Source: Cyanobacteriota bacterium erpe_2018_sw_21hr_WHONDRS-SW48-000092_B_bin.40 (GTDB lineage Bacteria; Cyanobacteriota; Vampirovibrionia; Obscuribacterales; Obscuribacteraceae). From it: 37,254 bases of DNA. Position 1 is the first letter of the stretch. Each line of letters begins with the position of its first letter. The notes beneath the pieces are model-generated. The model was not told where the DNA came from, did no database searches, and saw only the letters and a program-made list of their open reading frames with translations. Below are positions 15,372 through 24,134 of the stretch, one piece after another. The stretch lies in contig JAUPUU010000438.1 of NCBI GenBank assembly GCA_030917395.1, forward strand, positions 1 to 37,254, given 5' to 3'. A program made the translations under genes and the position numbers.

Positions 15372-16958
15372 GTGAAACTTTTCCCACTACTTTTCAATCT
15401 CTCGTTCAAAGTTAGTCTCAGCCTTGGCCTGGCTCTTAGCTTGAGCCTGAGCAGCCCAACTTTGGCGCAGTCAGACAATGGCGATCTGAAAAGCGAAAGC
15501 GAAAGTCAGCAGACGAGCAGCGATGATTCGATGAATACGCTCTGGGCCGAGTCACAAGAGTCGCAGAAACCAACAGATTCGGCTAAGAAAACGAAGCCTA
15601 AATCAAAGTCAAAAACAAAAAAATCAGATGCACCACTTGACACGAAAAGTGATTCGACCTCAAGCACACCAATTGATCTCAGCCCATCATCAAGTAAAGA
15701 ACCTAATGCCGAAACCAAAGTTACAACTACGCCAACAGCAGTACCAGAAGCCAAACAAGATTCAGATCTTTCAACCCCAATAATGATTCAACCGGCGCCC
15801 GCGGCCATGGGCGAGACCACCGTTACTGACGTCTCTGGGCTCTGTTCCCTAAGCGCCTTTCAGAATAGTGATCTTTTGCGCACCGCAGCCTGGCCTGGAG
15901 TTGGTCCATTCACAGCCGAGAGCGACAACAAATTTGTAGACCCCCAAGACAATAAGCTCAAGCTCCATGTCGATGGAGACCACGTCACCGCCTGCGAACT
16001 CTTACTAAACAATCAGAACGGCTCTAAACAAAGCATTCTCAATTTAGAAATGACCTGTGATTTCATGCTCGAAGCTCTGGGAGCAAAAGGCAATAAGATT
16101 TCTGAGTTCAATACTTATTTCGAAAAAAACAAAGACAAAATTGCTACTTCAAAAGCTAACAGTGAAAACCAGATGAAGACTACCTCTGGTAGCTACGTCA
16201 TCGCCCTGGCTGGTGGCGGCCAAAGCGCTAGCAACAGTGTCTTGATTCAAGTTACGAGCAAGAACAAAGTCTTAACCGATGAACAAAGTCTAGCTAGCTC
16301 AATCAGCCCAGCAAAAACAGAGCCTGTAGATGAAACACCAACGGTTGCCAGCACTGCTACGACGGCGCGCACTGGCACAGCACCGATAAAGAGCACACCA
16401 ACTAAAGGCATAACGGCAAAAGCTGGGGTGACAAAAACCAGCACAATCAAGCCAGCAACAACTGTAGCAAGCAGCAAACCTGCGGCAAAGCCAACCAAAG
16501 TAGAAACAACAGAAACCACGCCAGAAGCAGTGAAAACAGAGCCTCAACCCGCGGCGACTAAAGATCCACTGAGAGACGAATTGGCCGGTGCCATTCGCTC
16601 CTGGCAGACAATAAAAAAATCGGCTCTCAAAGATAGGAACCCTGCTGGTCTGAGCAAAATTCTCTCAGGCACTCTGCTGCAACGACAAACCGATTCAATC
16701 AAAGCATTGACAGACAGTAAGCACTATTACGAACTTACGCCAAAAGGTGTAGTGGTTGAAAAATATACCGAACTATCTAGCTCTCCGCAAAAATATTCGG
16801 TCTACGCCAAAGTCATGGAACTAACAAAAATCATGAAAGACGGCGCTACCAAGCCAGAGAAAGAGACTGATGACACCTACAGCGTTAACTACACCGTAGA
16901 GCGCTCTGGCGACCACTGGACCATTTCCAATTCGCTCTTACTGGTCAAGAAGAAATAA
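15372..16958 (+). CDS. Exported protein with C-terminal ARC6-like IMS (DUF4101) domain
   Basis: 528 residues from a GTG. Signal peptide 1-32 (KVSLSLGLALSLSLSSPTLAQS, cut at LAQ). Two Ser/Thr/Lys/Pro-rich linkers (about 35-130 and 310-395) flank a globular part (CSLSAFQNSDLLRTAAWPGVGPF...). From about residue 398 to the end the sequence follows the IMS pattern: LAGAIRSWQTIKKSALKDRN, LSKILSGTLLQRQTDSI, YSVYAKVMELTKI, YSVNYTVERSGDHWTISN. That domain is known from ARC6/Ftn2/CdV2 division proteins and a few cyanobacterial kinases. Here it is exported, in line with the ARC6 IMS end facing the intermembrane space. An M23 peptidase gene follows 16 bases later. Domain call from memory of the pattern. 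Confidence 0.72.
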   Translation: MKLFPLLFNLSFKVSLSLGLALSLSLSSPTLAQSDNGDLKSESESQQTSSDDSMNTLWAESQESQKPTDSAKKTKPKSKSKTKKSDAPLDTKSDSTSSTPIDLSPSSSKEPNAETKVTTTPTAVPEAKQDSDLSTPIMIQPAPAAMGETTVTDVSGLCSLSAFQNSDLLRTAAWPGVGPFTAESDNKFVDPQDNKLKLHVDGDHVTACELLLNNQNGSKQSILNLEMTCDFMLEALGAKGNKISEFNTYFEKNKDKIATSKANSENQMKTTSGSYVIALAGGGQSASNSVLIQVTSKNKVLTDEQSLASSISPAKTEPVDETPTVASTATTARTGTAPIKSTPTKGITAKAGVTKTSTIKPATTVASSKPAAKPTKVETTETTPEAVKTEPQPAATKDPLRDELAGAIRSWQTIKKSALKDRNPAGLSKILSGTLLQRQTDSIKALTDSKHYYELTPKGVVVEKYTELSSSPQKYSVYAKVMELTKIMKDGATKPEKETDDTYSVNYTVERSGDHWTISNSLLLVKKK

Positions 16959-16974
16959 AATTTTCGGTGAATTA

Positions 16975-18759
16975 ATGGGCAGCAAAAATCTAACAGCCCG
17001 CAGACCAAGGCATCACATCTGGTGCACTTTGTCATTGCTGCTCGCCACCAGCTGCACAGTTGCCTGCAGCGGCAAGGCCCAAATCAAGACCGCAGCTAGT
17101 TTGAATTCAGCAAAGGTTCAAACAACAATATCAACAACAACAAATGTCAATTCTAGTTCGAACGCAGCAGCTACTGCCGCAGCCGAGGCCCTAAGCGCCA
17201 AATTCAAAGCCCTAAAAGCAGAGCCCAACAAAATCGGCCTTCTTACTGAAGATTGCCAACCCTTTGCCCCAATTAACTGCGTTCAAACAGCTTTCGACAA
17301 TCTAGTTTTTCTCGGTGGTGACTGCCTCTACATCGCCAAAAACCCTTTGCCAGACCCCAGCACTGGTGGCTTCATCACCGCTCAAAAGGTCAACGCTCCA
17401 GCTTGGGGCAAACCGCCAGGCCTGCCTATTCCGGTGCACGAATTTGCCAATCTAATTTATTCTCCGACCAGAAATTCAATTATCGTGCTGGATAAATCTG
17501 GTGACCTTTTTGAATTTGATTTGACCAAGAAAACCTGGTCAGTTTTACGCACCAACGTTCCTATCTCAGGTTCTCCAGATCCAGAATTCATTGACCTTTG
17601 CTTGAGCGAACAAAACAATATTCTAAATTTGCTTGATCCCGAGCGCAATCAAATATGGCGCTTACGTCTACCGCCCCTGACAAAAGCAAAGAGCAAGGGC
17701 AGTGTTAATCCTATATTTGAAAGAACCTTCCCCGAAGTAATGCCCTGGCGCCTCAAGCCCGGCGATGCCTCGGTGGCAGAATGCATTTCTATTACATTTG
17801 ACAAGCGCTTCAGCTTGCTAAAACAGTTCGGTCAAATCATCACCATCGAGCCCCTTAGCCCACCGGGGGCATTGAAAGTACATCAAGCGAAGCTGCCAAT
17901 CAAATCATCGGCTGGCGCACTGGGCAATATTCGTGCCTCTCGCATGATCAGCGCTGAAAGCAAAACTATTCCACTTTATGTTGTTGAGAGGCAAAACAAT
18001 CGAGTTCTAGCCGTAGAGAAAGAAACCGGCAATACCAAAGCCTTTAACTTTCCGGCAAACTCAAGCTTGAGAGGCCTGCTGCCTCTACCTAAAGGCTTCT
18101 GGATAATAGATAACAACAACCTGGTTTATCGCGACCTGGCCAATCCCAACCCCGGCGGTGAGAAAAGAGAAGCGCGAGAAAACGACTCAAGATTAGCTCT
18201 ACTCTCAGCCCCAATCAAGGGCATGAAATTGCCCAAACACTCCGGGGTCTACCCGGGCGCACGCAGGCTCTATCGCTACGGCGTGCATGAAGGTCTCGAC
18301 CTCTTTAACGACCGTACTCATATTGCCATCAATACCCCAGTAATAGCGGCTGGGGCCGGTAAAATTGTTAGAGCCGACGCTAACTTCGTTGATATGAATA
18401 AAGGCACCTTCAACCGCGTCATGAGCGATTGCGTCAACGAGCACCGCACTTCTGACAAGAACGAAGACCTATTCCGCGGTTGCCAAGTATGGATTGATCA
18501 TGGCAACAATATGATCACCCGTTATGCCCACTTGAATAAAATCAATCCGAAAGTTCGCGTTGGACAGACCGTAAAGCCCGGCGACCTGATAGGCTTTGTT
18601 GGTGTATCCGGAACAGGACAAAATCTACCCGGACGAGCGAAGTATCCCCACTTGCACTTTGAAATCTGGCTCGATGGAAAATATTTAGGCTACGGCCTAA
18701 CACCAGCTGAGACAGTAGGAATCTTTGAAGACGTCTTTGAAAGCCCAGCAAAAAAATAG
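16975..18759 (+). CDS. Probable lipoprotein with C-terminal M23 (LytM/lysostaphin) peptidase domain
   Basis: 594 residues. A signal with lipobox-like SCTVAC-S near residue 31 suggests a membrane-anchored lipoprotein. The middle (about 70-400) has repeated strand patterns (NSIIVLDKSGDLFEFDLTKKTW) suggestive of a propeller. The C-terminal M23 domain keeps all zinc and catalytic residues: HxxxD (His438, Asp442), YAH (His519) and HLH (His559, His561 in YPHLHFEIW). A 30-residue insertion with two Cys (DCVNEH, RGCQVW) splits the domain. M23 enzymes cut peptidoglycan cross-bridges; intact residues argue for a true hydrolase rather than a degenerate EnvC-type activator. It lies between the IMS protein and the TIG protein. 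Confidence 0.87.
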   Translation: MGSKNLTARRPRHHIWCTLSLLLATSCTVACSGKAQIKTAASLNSAKVQTTISTTTNVNSSSNAAATAAAEALSAKFKALKAEPNKIGLLTEDCQPFAPINCVQTAFDNLVFLGGDCLYIAKNPLPDPSTGGFITAQKVNAPAWGKPPGLPIPVHEFANLIYSPTRNSIIVLDKSGDLFEFDLTKKTWSVLRTNVPISGSPDPEFIDLCLSEQNNILNLLDPERNQIWRLRLPPLTKAKSKGSVNPIFERTFPEVMPWRLKPGDASVAECISITFDKRFSLLKQFGQIITIEPLSPPGALKVHQAKLPIKSSAGALGNIRASRMISAESKTIPLYVVERQNNRVLAVEKETGNTKAFNFPANSSLRGLLPLPKGFWIIDNNNLVYRDLANPNPGGEKREARENDSRLALLSAPIKGMKLPKHSGVYPGARRLYRYGVHEGLDLFNDRTHIAINTPVIAAGAGKIVRADANFVDMNKGTFNRVMSDCVNEHRTSDKNEDLFRGCQVWIDHGNNMITRYAHLNKINPKVRVGQTVKPGDLIGFVGVSGTGQNLPGRAKYPHLHFEIWLDGKYLGYGLTPAETVGIFEDVFESPAKK

Positions 18760-18786
18760 ATTGAATTGAGAGAGGAAAGGAAGTAA

Positions 18787-21519
18787 ATGAGTTTGGAGAA
18801 TTCTCCTGTCAGCCGCTTAAAACAGAATGCCGTTATCAAGCTTCATTGCTTACTCACCGCAGTTAGTTTTAGTTTCGCCTTTCTACCCTCTTCCCTCGTG
18901 GCCTTCTCTAGCCCCGCCTACGCTCAACCGATTACCATCGCGGCCAAGACTGTCAATAGCGATGCCGCTGGTATCTTGATAGCTGCCAAAAGTGATACTG
19001 AAGTAAAGGCGCCAAACTCAACTGAAGTTGCAGCAGACTCAGAAGCCAGCGAGAGCAGCGACAAAGAGAAAAAGTCTGACGACAAAAAGTCTAGCGACAA
19101 GAAGAGCGAAGACAAGAAGTCAAAGGCCAAGGAAGCAAAAGCCAGCGCGAAAGACGATAAAGCCAAAGACGATAAAACTAAAGACGACAAATCTAAGGCG
19201 AAAGACGACAAAACCAAGGCTGACAAATCTAAAGACGACAAAGCCAAAGATAAAAAAGCCGAAGCCAAAGAAGACAGCAAAGACGACAAAAAGAAAGCTG
19301 CTGTCAAACGCGGTTTCTTCGGACGCGCCAAAGAAGACACAGCCAAAGCTCCAGCAGCTGCTATTCCAGCCACAACACCATCAGTGGTAGCGCCACCGGT
19401 TGCCGCCACCACAGCAAAACCTGCTGAGAAGAAAGAAGAGAAAGAAGAAAAGTCTCTAGTATTCGAACCAGATACAGCATTAATCAGCGTGCTGAAAGAT
19501 CTCAATCGCTCACTGAAAGATTCTGATGAAATCAGCAAAATCGAAGATGCCAATCAACGTATGATTGTCACCCTGGCAGCCTCTGTCATCGACAAAGCAC
19601 TGAGCGATCCCAAACTAGCATTCAATAGAATTTTAGCCAAAGAACAAGAAGGCAAAGCACGCACAAGACTAACAGCTGAGTCTTGGTCTTCTGGAGAAGT
19701 TGAAGTCAACGACAAATTCAAAGGCTCACTTTCGACCGTATGGGCCAAGCGCATAGATGGCCTTGTAACGGTGACTGTAGCTGGCGATTGCCACGATCGC
19801 AAAGCGGCTGACGGCAAAGATATTGGCGAATTTATCGTAGTCATCAATGCTCGCTCGCCAGTTGAAACTGGCTTTGATATCCAAAGTCAGGCCAATGTCA
19901 ATTTTTGGATTGGCAAACTCGGTACCATATTGGTAGAAGCTGACTGCATTCCAAAACCAGCAGCAGAAGGCGAACAACCAGCCGAGCGCAAGGGCGACAG
20001 CGAAACTCAAAGCAGCGCTGATCAAAAAAAAAAATCAATAGTAGCTCTGCCACCGCTGCTAACCCATAGATATCGCCACTACTATGAATTAGTAGTGCTA
20101 CAAGATGACCGTCGCCGCCTAATTGCCCAACAACTTGCGGCAATGGACCCTAGCGTGCAAATGATAGAGTCAGGAAATGTAATTTCAGAGAAAGACAAAA
20201 AAGAAGTAAGCCCAAAAGACGAGAAGACAAAAGTAGTTGAAGAGGCTAAGTCAAAAGCCGACGCCGACAGTGACGAGCAAAAAGCTGATAGTAAGGCTGA
20301 TAGCAAAGTCGCAAACCAGAAAGAAAAGGCACAAGAAGAAACTACTGAACAAGCAGAAGAGAAATCAACTGCCAGCGAAAAAGTAGCAAAAGCTACTGCG
20401 GCAGCAAAGAAAGAGCCTGAAGTTAAAGTAGTTGAAAAATTTGTCGAAAAAGCTCCAGAGAAAAGCACTGAAAAATCGAACAAAACAGAAAAAACAGAGA
20501 AAGTAGAAACCGTCTACAACAACGGCAGCTCTGGTTCTTATCCGACTACGATCACAACTAGCAATAGCAACCTCAAAACGGCAGCGGGCAAAAGTACTCG
20601 CCCTGTAGCTAAACAAGATATGTCGAAACAAGATAACAATTCAGCAGCCACTAACACCGGTAGACAGGGCAATGAAATGGCCTACGCTGGTGCGGCTCAG
20701 TCAATGGAGCGCATCACTGGTCTCGAGCTACCAGCTCTGAAACAGCCGAAGAATTTCACCATGCTCATGCCCGACCGCGCTTTGGCCGGCCAGCCTGTAA
20801 CCGTTGCCTTTGTCGATGAGCAGCGCAATCCTGAAAGCAATGTAGAACTAAGTTTCAACGGAGTCACCCTGGCCACTGACCAAAATGGTCAAGCTCAATA
20901 CATGATTCCAGAAGATGAAACTCCCGGCCGCTCACTCAATATTGCCTTACTCTCAAGGCCTTACGAAATGCCTGCAGTAATAGAAGTATTGCAGCCCCTA
21001 GCAACTCCAAGCAGCCCACAAGCCCCCAAAGTCGACAAGGCCAGCCATCTAGTCAGCCGTCGCTCTAATCTCGTTATTGATGGTCACAACTTTGATGGAG
21101 TGGCTCAAAACAATCGCGTCATCATCGATGGCATGACCGAATGTACAATTGCCGCGGCTTCACCAGTGCAACTAAAAGTGACCTTGCCAAAAGAGTTGCG
21201 CCCAGGCCCACACTCACTGTGTGTCAGCACCGAAGGCATGCGCAGCAACCCAATTGGCTTTGAACTAGCACAATTAGAAGTAGTCTGCGAAGGTAAAGAC
21301 AACCCTAAAGATACCTCAGGCAAAGTCACTGTCAAAGTCGTAGGCACCACCACTAAAGTAAACGTCAAACTAGTAAATCTAAGCCCTGATCTAATCAAAT
21401 TGAACAAAGGCGATGACGTCAAACTGTTGAGTAGCGGCGGCGCAGACAACACGGCGACTGTCTCTGTTCAACGGCTAAAAAAAGGACCGATGAAAGTCGA
21501 AGCCTGGCTAGAACTATAA
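18787..21519 (+). CDS. Large exported Lys/Asp-rich protein with TIG/IPT domain
   Basis: 910 residues, preceded by an A/G-rich SD (GAGAGGAAAGGAAG). Signal peptide cut near AYA-QP (about residue 47). Residues about 90-175 are a highly charged tract of KDDK(A/T/S)K units; 465-575 is a second Glu/Lys/Ala-rich tract. Between them is a folded region (LISVLKDLNRSLKDSD..., TVTVAGDCHDRK...). After about 640 come Ig-like segments: PDRALAGQPVTVAFVDEQRNPE, and an IPT/TIG-type unit at about 745-825 (SRRSNLVIDGHNFDGVAQNN, PGPHSLCV). The charged tracts might thread or bind polyanions such as teichoic-like polymers, DNA or peptidoglycan; this is inference. Third member of the exported trio. Confidence 0.75.
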   Translation: MSLENSPVSRLKQNAVIKLHCLLTAVSFSFAFLPSSLVAFSSPAYAQPITIAAKTVNSDAAGILIAAKSDTEVKAPNSTEVAADSEASESSDKEKKSDDKKSSDKKSEDKKSKAKEAKASAKDDKAKDDKTKDDKSKAKDDKTKADKSKDDKAKDKKAEAKEDSKDDKKKAAVKRGFFGRAKEDTAKAPAAAIPATTPSVVAPPVAATTAKPAEKKEEKEEKSLVFEPDTALISVLKDLNRSLKDSDEISKIEDANQRMIVTLAASVIDKALSDPKLAFNRILAKEQEGKARTRLTAESWSSGEVEVNDKFKGSLSTVWAKRIDGLVTVTVAGDCHDRKAADGKDIGEFIVVINARSPVETGFDIQSQANVNFWIGKLGTILVEADCIPKPAAEGEQPAERKGDSETQSSADQKKKSIVALPPLLTHRYRHYYELVVLQDDRRRLIAQQLAAMDPSVQMIESGNVISEKDKKEVSPKDEKTKVVEEAKSKADADSDEQKADSKADSKVANQKEKAQEETTEQAEEKSTASEKVAKATAAAKKEPEVKVVEKFVEKAPEKSTEKSNKTEKTEKVETVYNNGSSGSYPTTITTSNSNLKTAAGKSTRPVAKQDMSKQDNNSAATNTGRQGNEMAYAGAAQSMERITGLELPALKQPKNFTMLMPDRALAGQPVTVAFVDEQRNPESNVELSFNGVTLATDQNGQAQYMIPEDETPGRSLNIALLSRPYEMPAVIEVLQPLATPSSPQAPKVDKASHLVSRRSNLVIDGHNFDGVAQNNRVIIDGMTECTIAAASPVQLKVTLPKELRPGPHSLCVSTEGMRSNPIGFELAQLEVVCEGKDNPKDTSGKVTVKVVGTTTKVNVKLVNLSPDLIKLNKGDDVKLLSSGGADNTATVSVQRLKKGPMKVEAWLEL

Positions 21520-21552
21520 AGCAAACAATAAAACCGAATCGAGGAGTCAAGA

Positions 21553-22881
21553 ATGGCCGCCAGCCAAAAGAGTTGCAAGCTCAACTTGAGCGTGGACAAA
21601 GCCAAACGCTACGCCCAGTCAATTGCCTATGGTAAGAAAATTGAAACGGTCATTCCCGGTGGAGTAGACAGCCCTTTTAGAGCTTTTCACGAAGTCGGCG
21701 GCGATACTGTATTTTTTGATCGGGCCAAAGGCTCACGTTTGTACGATCTGGATGGCAATAGCTATATTGATTATCTCGGCGCCTGGGGCCCAGCCATTCT
21801 CGGCCACTGCCCCGATGAGGTGGTACGCAAGTGCCAAGAAACTCTAGCCAAAGGGCCAGTGTTCGGTGCGCCCCACGTCTACGAAATGGAAATGGCCGAG
21901 CTTGTTATTGCGGCCGTGCCATCAATAGAAAAAATTCGCTTCGTCAACTCTGGCACTGAAGCGGTAATGAGTGCAATTAGGTTGGCCCGCGGCTTTACCG
22001 GCCAAGAAACAATCATCATGTTTGAAGGTTGCTATCACGGCCATTGCGATGCCACCCTGGCCAGCAACGGTCACCAGTCATCTAGTGGTATTCCTGACGG
22101 TGCCAAGGCAGCAACTGTTTTAGCCAAGTTCAACGATCTGCAATCAGTCGAAGCTCTACTCAACCAACACAAAGGCAAAGTGGCTGGCATAATCGTAGAG
22201 CCTGTAGCTGGCTCTATGGGCGTGATTACACCAGTACCAGGCTTCTTAGAAGGGTTGAGGGCCTTAGCTGATCGCTTTGGTGTATTGCTGATTATCGATG
22301 AAGTGCTAACCGGATTTAGAGTCGCTTTTGGCGGGGCACAGAATTACTATAACGTCAAAGCTGATATCACCTGTTTTGGCAAAGCTCTCGGCGGCGGCAT
22401 GCCAATTGGGGCCTACGGCGGCAGCAAAGAGATAATGAACAGACTGCAACCAGACGGTGATGTCTATCAAGCCGGAACATTTTCGGGCAACCCTGTCACC
22501 ATGGCCGGTGGCATTGCCACTCTCACCTTACTGAAAGACCCAGCCGTCTATCAAGCACTAGAAGACCGCACTGCCCAGCTTTTTGCCGGACTAGGTAAGG
22601 TGATCGCCAAAAACAATTGGCCAATTCAATTGCCACGTTTGGGTTCAATGTTTTCCATTGTCTTTGCAGAGAAACCAGTGTTGAATTTCCAAGATTCACT
22701 GACAATTGATTGCAAGGCTTTCTCTAAGGTCTTCCACTTCGTGCTCGATAATGGTATCTACCTGCCACCTTCAGCAGTGGACGCCGCCTGCCTTTCATCG
22801 GTGCACACAATCGAAGAAATCGAAGAGACAATTGAGATTATGAGCGAAGGCTTTAGGGTGGCGTTTAGTAAACAACCGTGA
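21553..22881 (+). CDS. hemL: Glutamate-1-semialdehyde 2,1-aminomutase
   Basis: 442 residues with GAGGAG 6 bases before the ATG. PLP enzyme of the C5 tetrapyrrole route, making 5-aminolevulinate from glutamate-1-semialdehyde. Motifs: VIPGGVDSPFRAF at the start, DYLGAWGPAILGH, RFVNSGTEAVMSAIRLARG (phosphate/cofactor binding), FEGCYHGHCDA, LIIDEVLTGFR (Asp contacting the pyridine N) and FGKALGGGMPIGAYGG with the Schiff-base Lys277. Length fits the family with a slightly longer N-terminus. It marks the end of the core-like part of the window. Confidence 0.95.
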   Translation: MAASQKSCKLNLSVDKAKRYAQSIAYGKKIETVIPGGVDSPFRAFHEVGGDTVFFDRAKGSRLYDLDGNSYIDYLGAWGPAILGHCPDEVVRKCQETLAKGPVFGAPHVYEMEMAELVIAAVPSIEKIRFVNSGTEAVMSAIRLARGFTGQETIIMFEGCYHGHCDATLASNGHQSSSGIPDGAKAATVLAKFNDLQSVEALLNQHKGKVAGIIVEPVAGSMGVITPVPGFLEGLRALADRFGVLLIIDEVLTGFRVAFGGAQNYYNVKADITCFGKALGGGMPIGAYGGSKEIMNRLQPDGDVYQAGTFSGNPVTMAGGIATLTLLKDPAVYQALEDRTAQLFAGLGKVIAKNNWPIQLPRLGSMFSIVFAEKPVLNFQDSLTIDCKAFSKVFHFVLDNGIYLPPSAVDAACLSSVHTIEEIEETIEIMSEGFRVAFSKQP

Positions 22882-22885
22882 TCGT

Positions 22886-22897
22886 ACCTAGCTAGGT
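22886..22897. repeat. 12-bp palindrome after hemL
   Basis: ACCTAGCTAGGT, perfectly self-complementary, 5 bases past the hemL stop. It has no loop or T-tract, so it is not an obvious terminator. It lies at the boundary between core-like and accessory-like genes. Confidence 0.35.
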
Positions 22898-23010
22898 CGG
22901 AACGGAATATTCGAAAGCTTTTATTGCGTGGTTCATCGGCTTGATAGACCTGGCTGAGCTAGAGAATAGTCTTGCACAATACACTCTAAGTTAAAACCAG
23001 ATACCAAAGA

Positions 23011-23039
23011 TTGCCAAGATCGAAAGCGTGGTATAGAAT
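23011..23039 (+). promoter_or_regulatory. Candidate promoter of the XRE-ImmA operon
   Basis: TTGCCA (23011-23016), a 17-base spacer, then TAGAAT (23034-23039): five of six matches to both sigma-70 hexamers. It lies 77 bases before the chosen ATG. Confidence 0.5.
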
Positions 23040-23071
23040 TGTCCACAGCTTGCGGTATCCTTTTGTCCACA
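23039..23071. promoter_or_regulatory. Two TTGTCCACA direct repeats
   Basis: TTGTCCACA at 23039-23047 and 23063-23071, spaced 24 bp start to start, each followed after two bases by TTG. They start at the end of the -10, where a repressor site would block transcription. The 9-mer also differs by one base from the DnaA box TTATCCACA and equals the form common in actinobacteria. Confidence 0.5.
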
Positions 23072-23115
23072 CTTTGACATTAATTGCCAAGGAACTTTCT
23101 ATTGAGGTGTTCGTT

Positions 23116-23505
23116 ATGACAGGTTTTGGTGATTATGTAAGAGGTCTACGGGAAAGAAACGAAATTGGCTTACGTGAATTTTGCGTAGCCCTGGAATTTG
23201 ACCCTAGCCGTTGGAGCAAGATGGAACGTGGGCTGCTACAGCCACCAACAGATCAGGATTTGCTTGAAAGAATAGCTTCTGTACTCAAGATTAGCAACGA
23301 TACAGAAGAATTTGCAAAGCTAAGAGACTTGGCCTTTCTGAGTCGTGGACAAGTTCCAGACGATATTCTTTCTGAGAAAGAGCTAGTTGAATGTCTGCCT
23401 ATGATTTTCAGGACTCTCCGTAGCGACGAGAAACCGACTCCAGCGCAACTAAGAAAGCTAGCAGACAAACTTCGACATGATCAGCGAAAGAAGGTGCAAA
23501 GTTGA
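23116..23505 (+). CDS. XRE-family HTH regulator / antitoxin of an ImmA pair
   Basis: 129 residues from the ATG at 23116, which has GAGGTG 6 bases upstream; earlier in-frame codons fall in the promoter and repeats. The HTH (FGDYVRGLRERNEIGLREFCVALEFDPSRWSKMERG) is a lambda-repressor type fold; the rest is helical with a charged tail (LRKLADKLRHDQRKK). Its stop overlaps the next gene in TTGA. Pairs of XRE protein and ImmA/IrrE peptidase regulate integrative elements and stress responses, or work as toxin-antitoxin modules; the peptidase normally cleaves the XRE partner. Likely autoregulated through the upstream repeats. Confidence 0.83.
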   Translation: MTGFGDYVRGLRERNEIGLREFCVALEFDPSRWSKMERGLLQPPTDQDLLERIASVLKISNDTEEFAKLRDLAFLSRGQVPDDILSEKELVECLPMIFRTLRSDEKPTPAQLRKLADKLRHDQRKKVQS

Positions 23506-24134
23506 CCGATCCGCTCTCTATTGTTGCGCCACGTCTCACGAAGACGGCGATTCAAAAAGCCGTCGATGAGTTTAGGGCCACATGCAAGAAAAGAGGGAGT
23601 ATCCTGCCGGTCGACGTGGAGGATATTGTTGAATTTGACCTAAAGCTAGAACTACGACCAGTAGCTGGAATCATGGATGCCTGCGGTACTGACGCGTTAC
23701 TTCTAAGCGACAGAAAAACCATAGTTGTAGATCTCTACGAATTTGAGCACAACGATCTTCGCGACAGACTTAGATTCTCGATTGCACACGAGATAGGACA
23801 CTTCATTCTGCACGCGGATGTGTATCGAGGAGTGTCACTTAGCTCGGTTGATCAATGGATCGACTTCATGGAGGGAATATCCGAAGACACATATGAGTGG
23901 TTGGAATGGCAGGCGAACGGGTTTGCCGGGCGGCTTCTTGTACCAGAAGGTGAGCTTCGCAAGGCATTTGCGGCCTCTGTGCAGAAGCTAAAAGGAACCC
24001 CATACGAGAATATGGTGCCAATGCCAGAACCGGTTGTAACCACAATTGCACGATCAATTTGCAGCGAATTCGGGGTCAGTTACAAGCCAGTCTTTAGCCG
24101 AATTCAGAGAGTTGGCCTTTGGAGCCGCTCCTAA
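23502..24134 (+). CDS. ImmA/IrrE-family zinc metallopeptidase
   Basis: 210 residues from a TTG overlapping the XRE stop by 4 bases (TTGA), with AAGGTG upstream, implying coupled translation. The zinc motif HExxH is clear in FSIAHEIGHFILHADVY; the later helix (EWLEWQANGFAGRLLVPEGEL) supplies the family Glu and the typical ExxAN-x-FA-x-x-LLxP pattern (COG2856). Such peptidases inactivate their cognate XRE repressor after a signal. Its last 81 bases overlap the end of the convergent TPR gene. It may have arrived with a mobile element, but no integrase is seen. Confidence 0.88.
   Translation: MTDPLSIVAPRLTKTAIQKAVDEFRATCKKRGSILPVDVEDIVEFDLKLELRPVAGIMDACGTDALLLSDRKTIVVDLYEFEHNDLRDRLRFSIAHEIGHFILHADVYRGVSLSSVDQWIDFMEGISEDTYEWLEWQANGFAGRLLVPEGELRKAFAASVQKLKGTPYENMVPMPEPVVTTIARSICSEFGVSYKPVFSRIQRVGLWSRS

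Noticed and set aside
18924-19553. Long Ser/Leu-rich minus-strand frame
   Set aside because: Exact antisense of the Lys/Asp-rich tract of the TIG protein; Lys/Asp/Ala codons give Leu/Ser/Val in antisense. The other minus frames across 19554-20631 are the same effect.
22882-23010. tRNA or phage attachment site at the core/accessory boundary
   Set aside because: No cloverleaf or T-loop sequence could be found and no integrase is in the window.
23039-23071. Replication origin because of two DnaA-box-like 9-mers
   Set aside because: Only two boxes, no AT-rich unwinding stretch, no dnaA/dnaN/rep gene nearby; an operator is the simpler reading.
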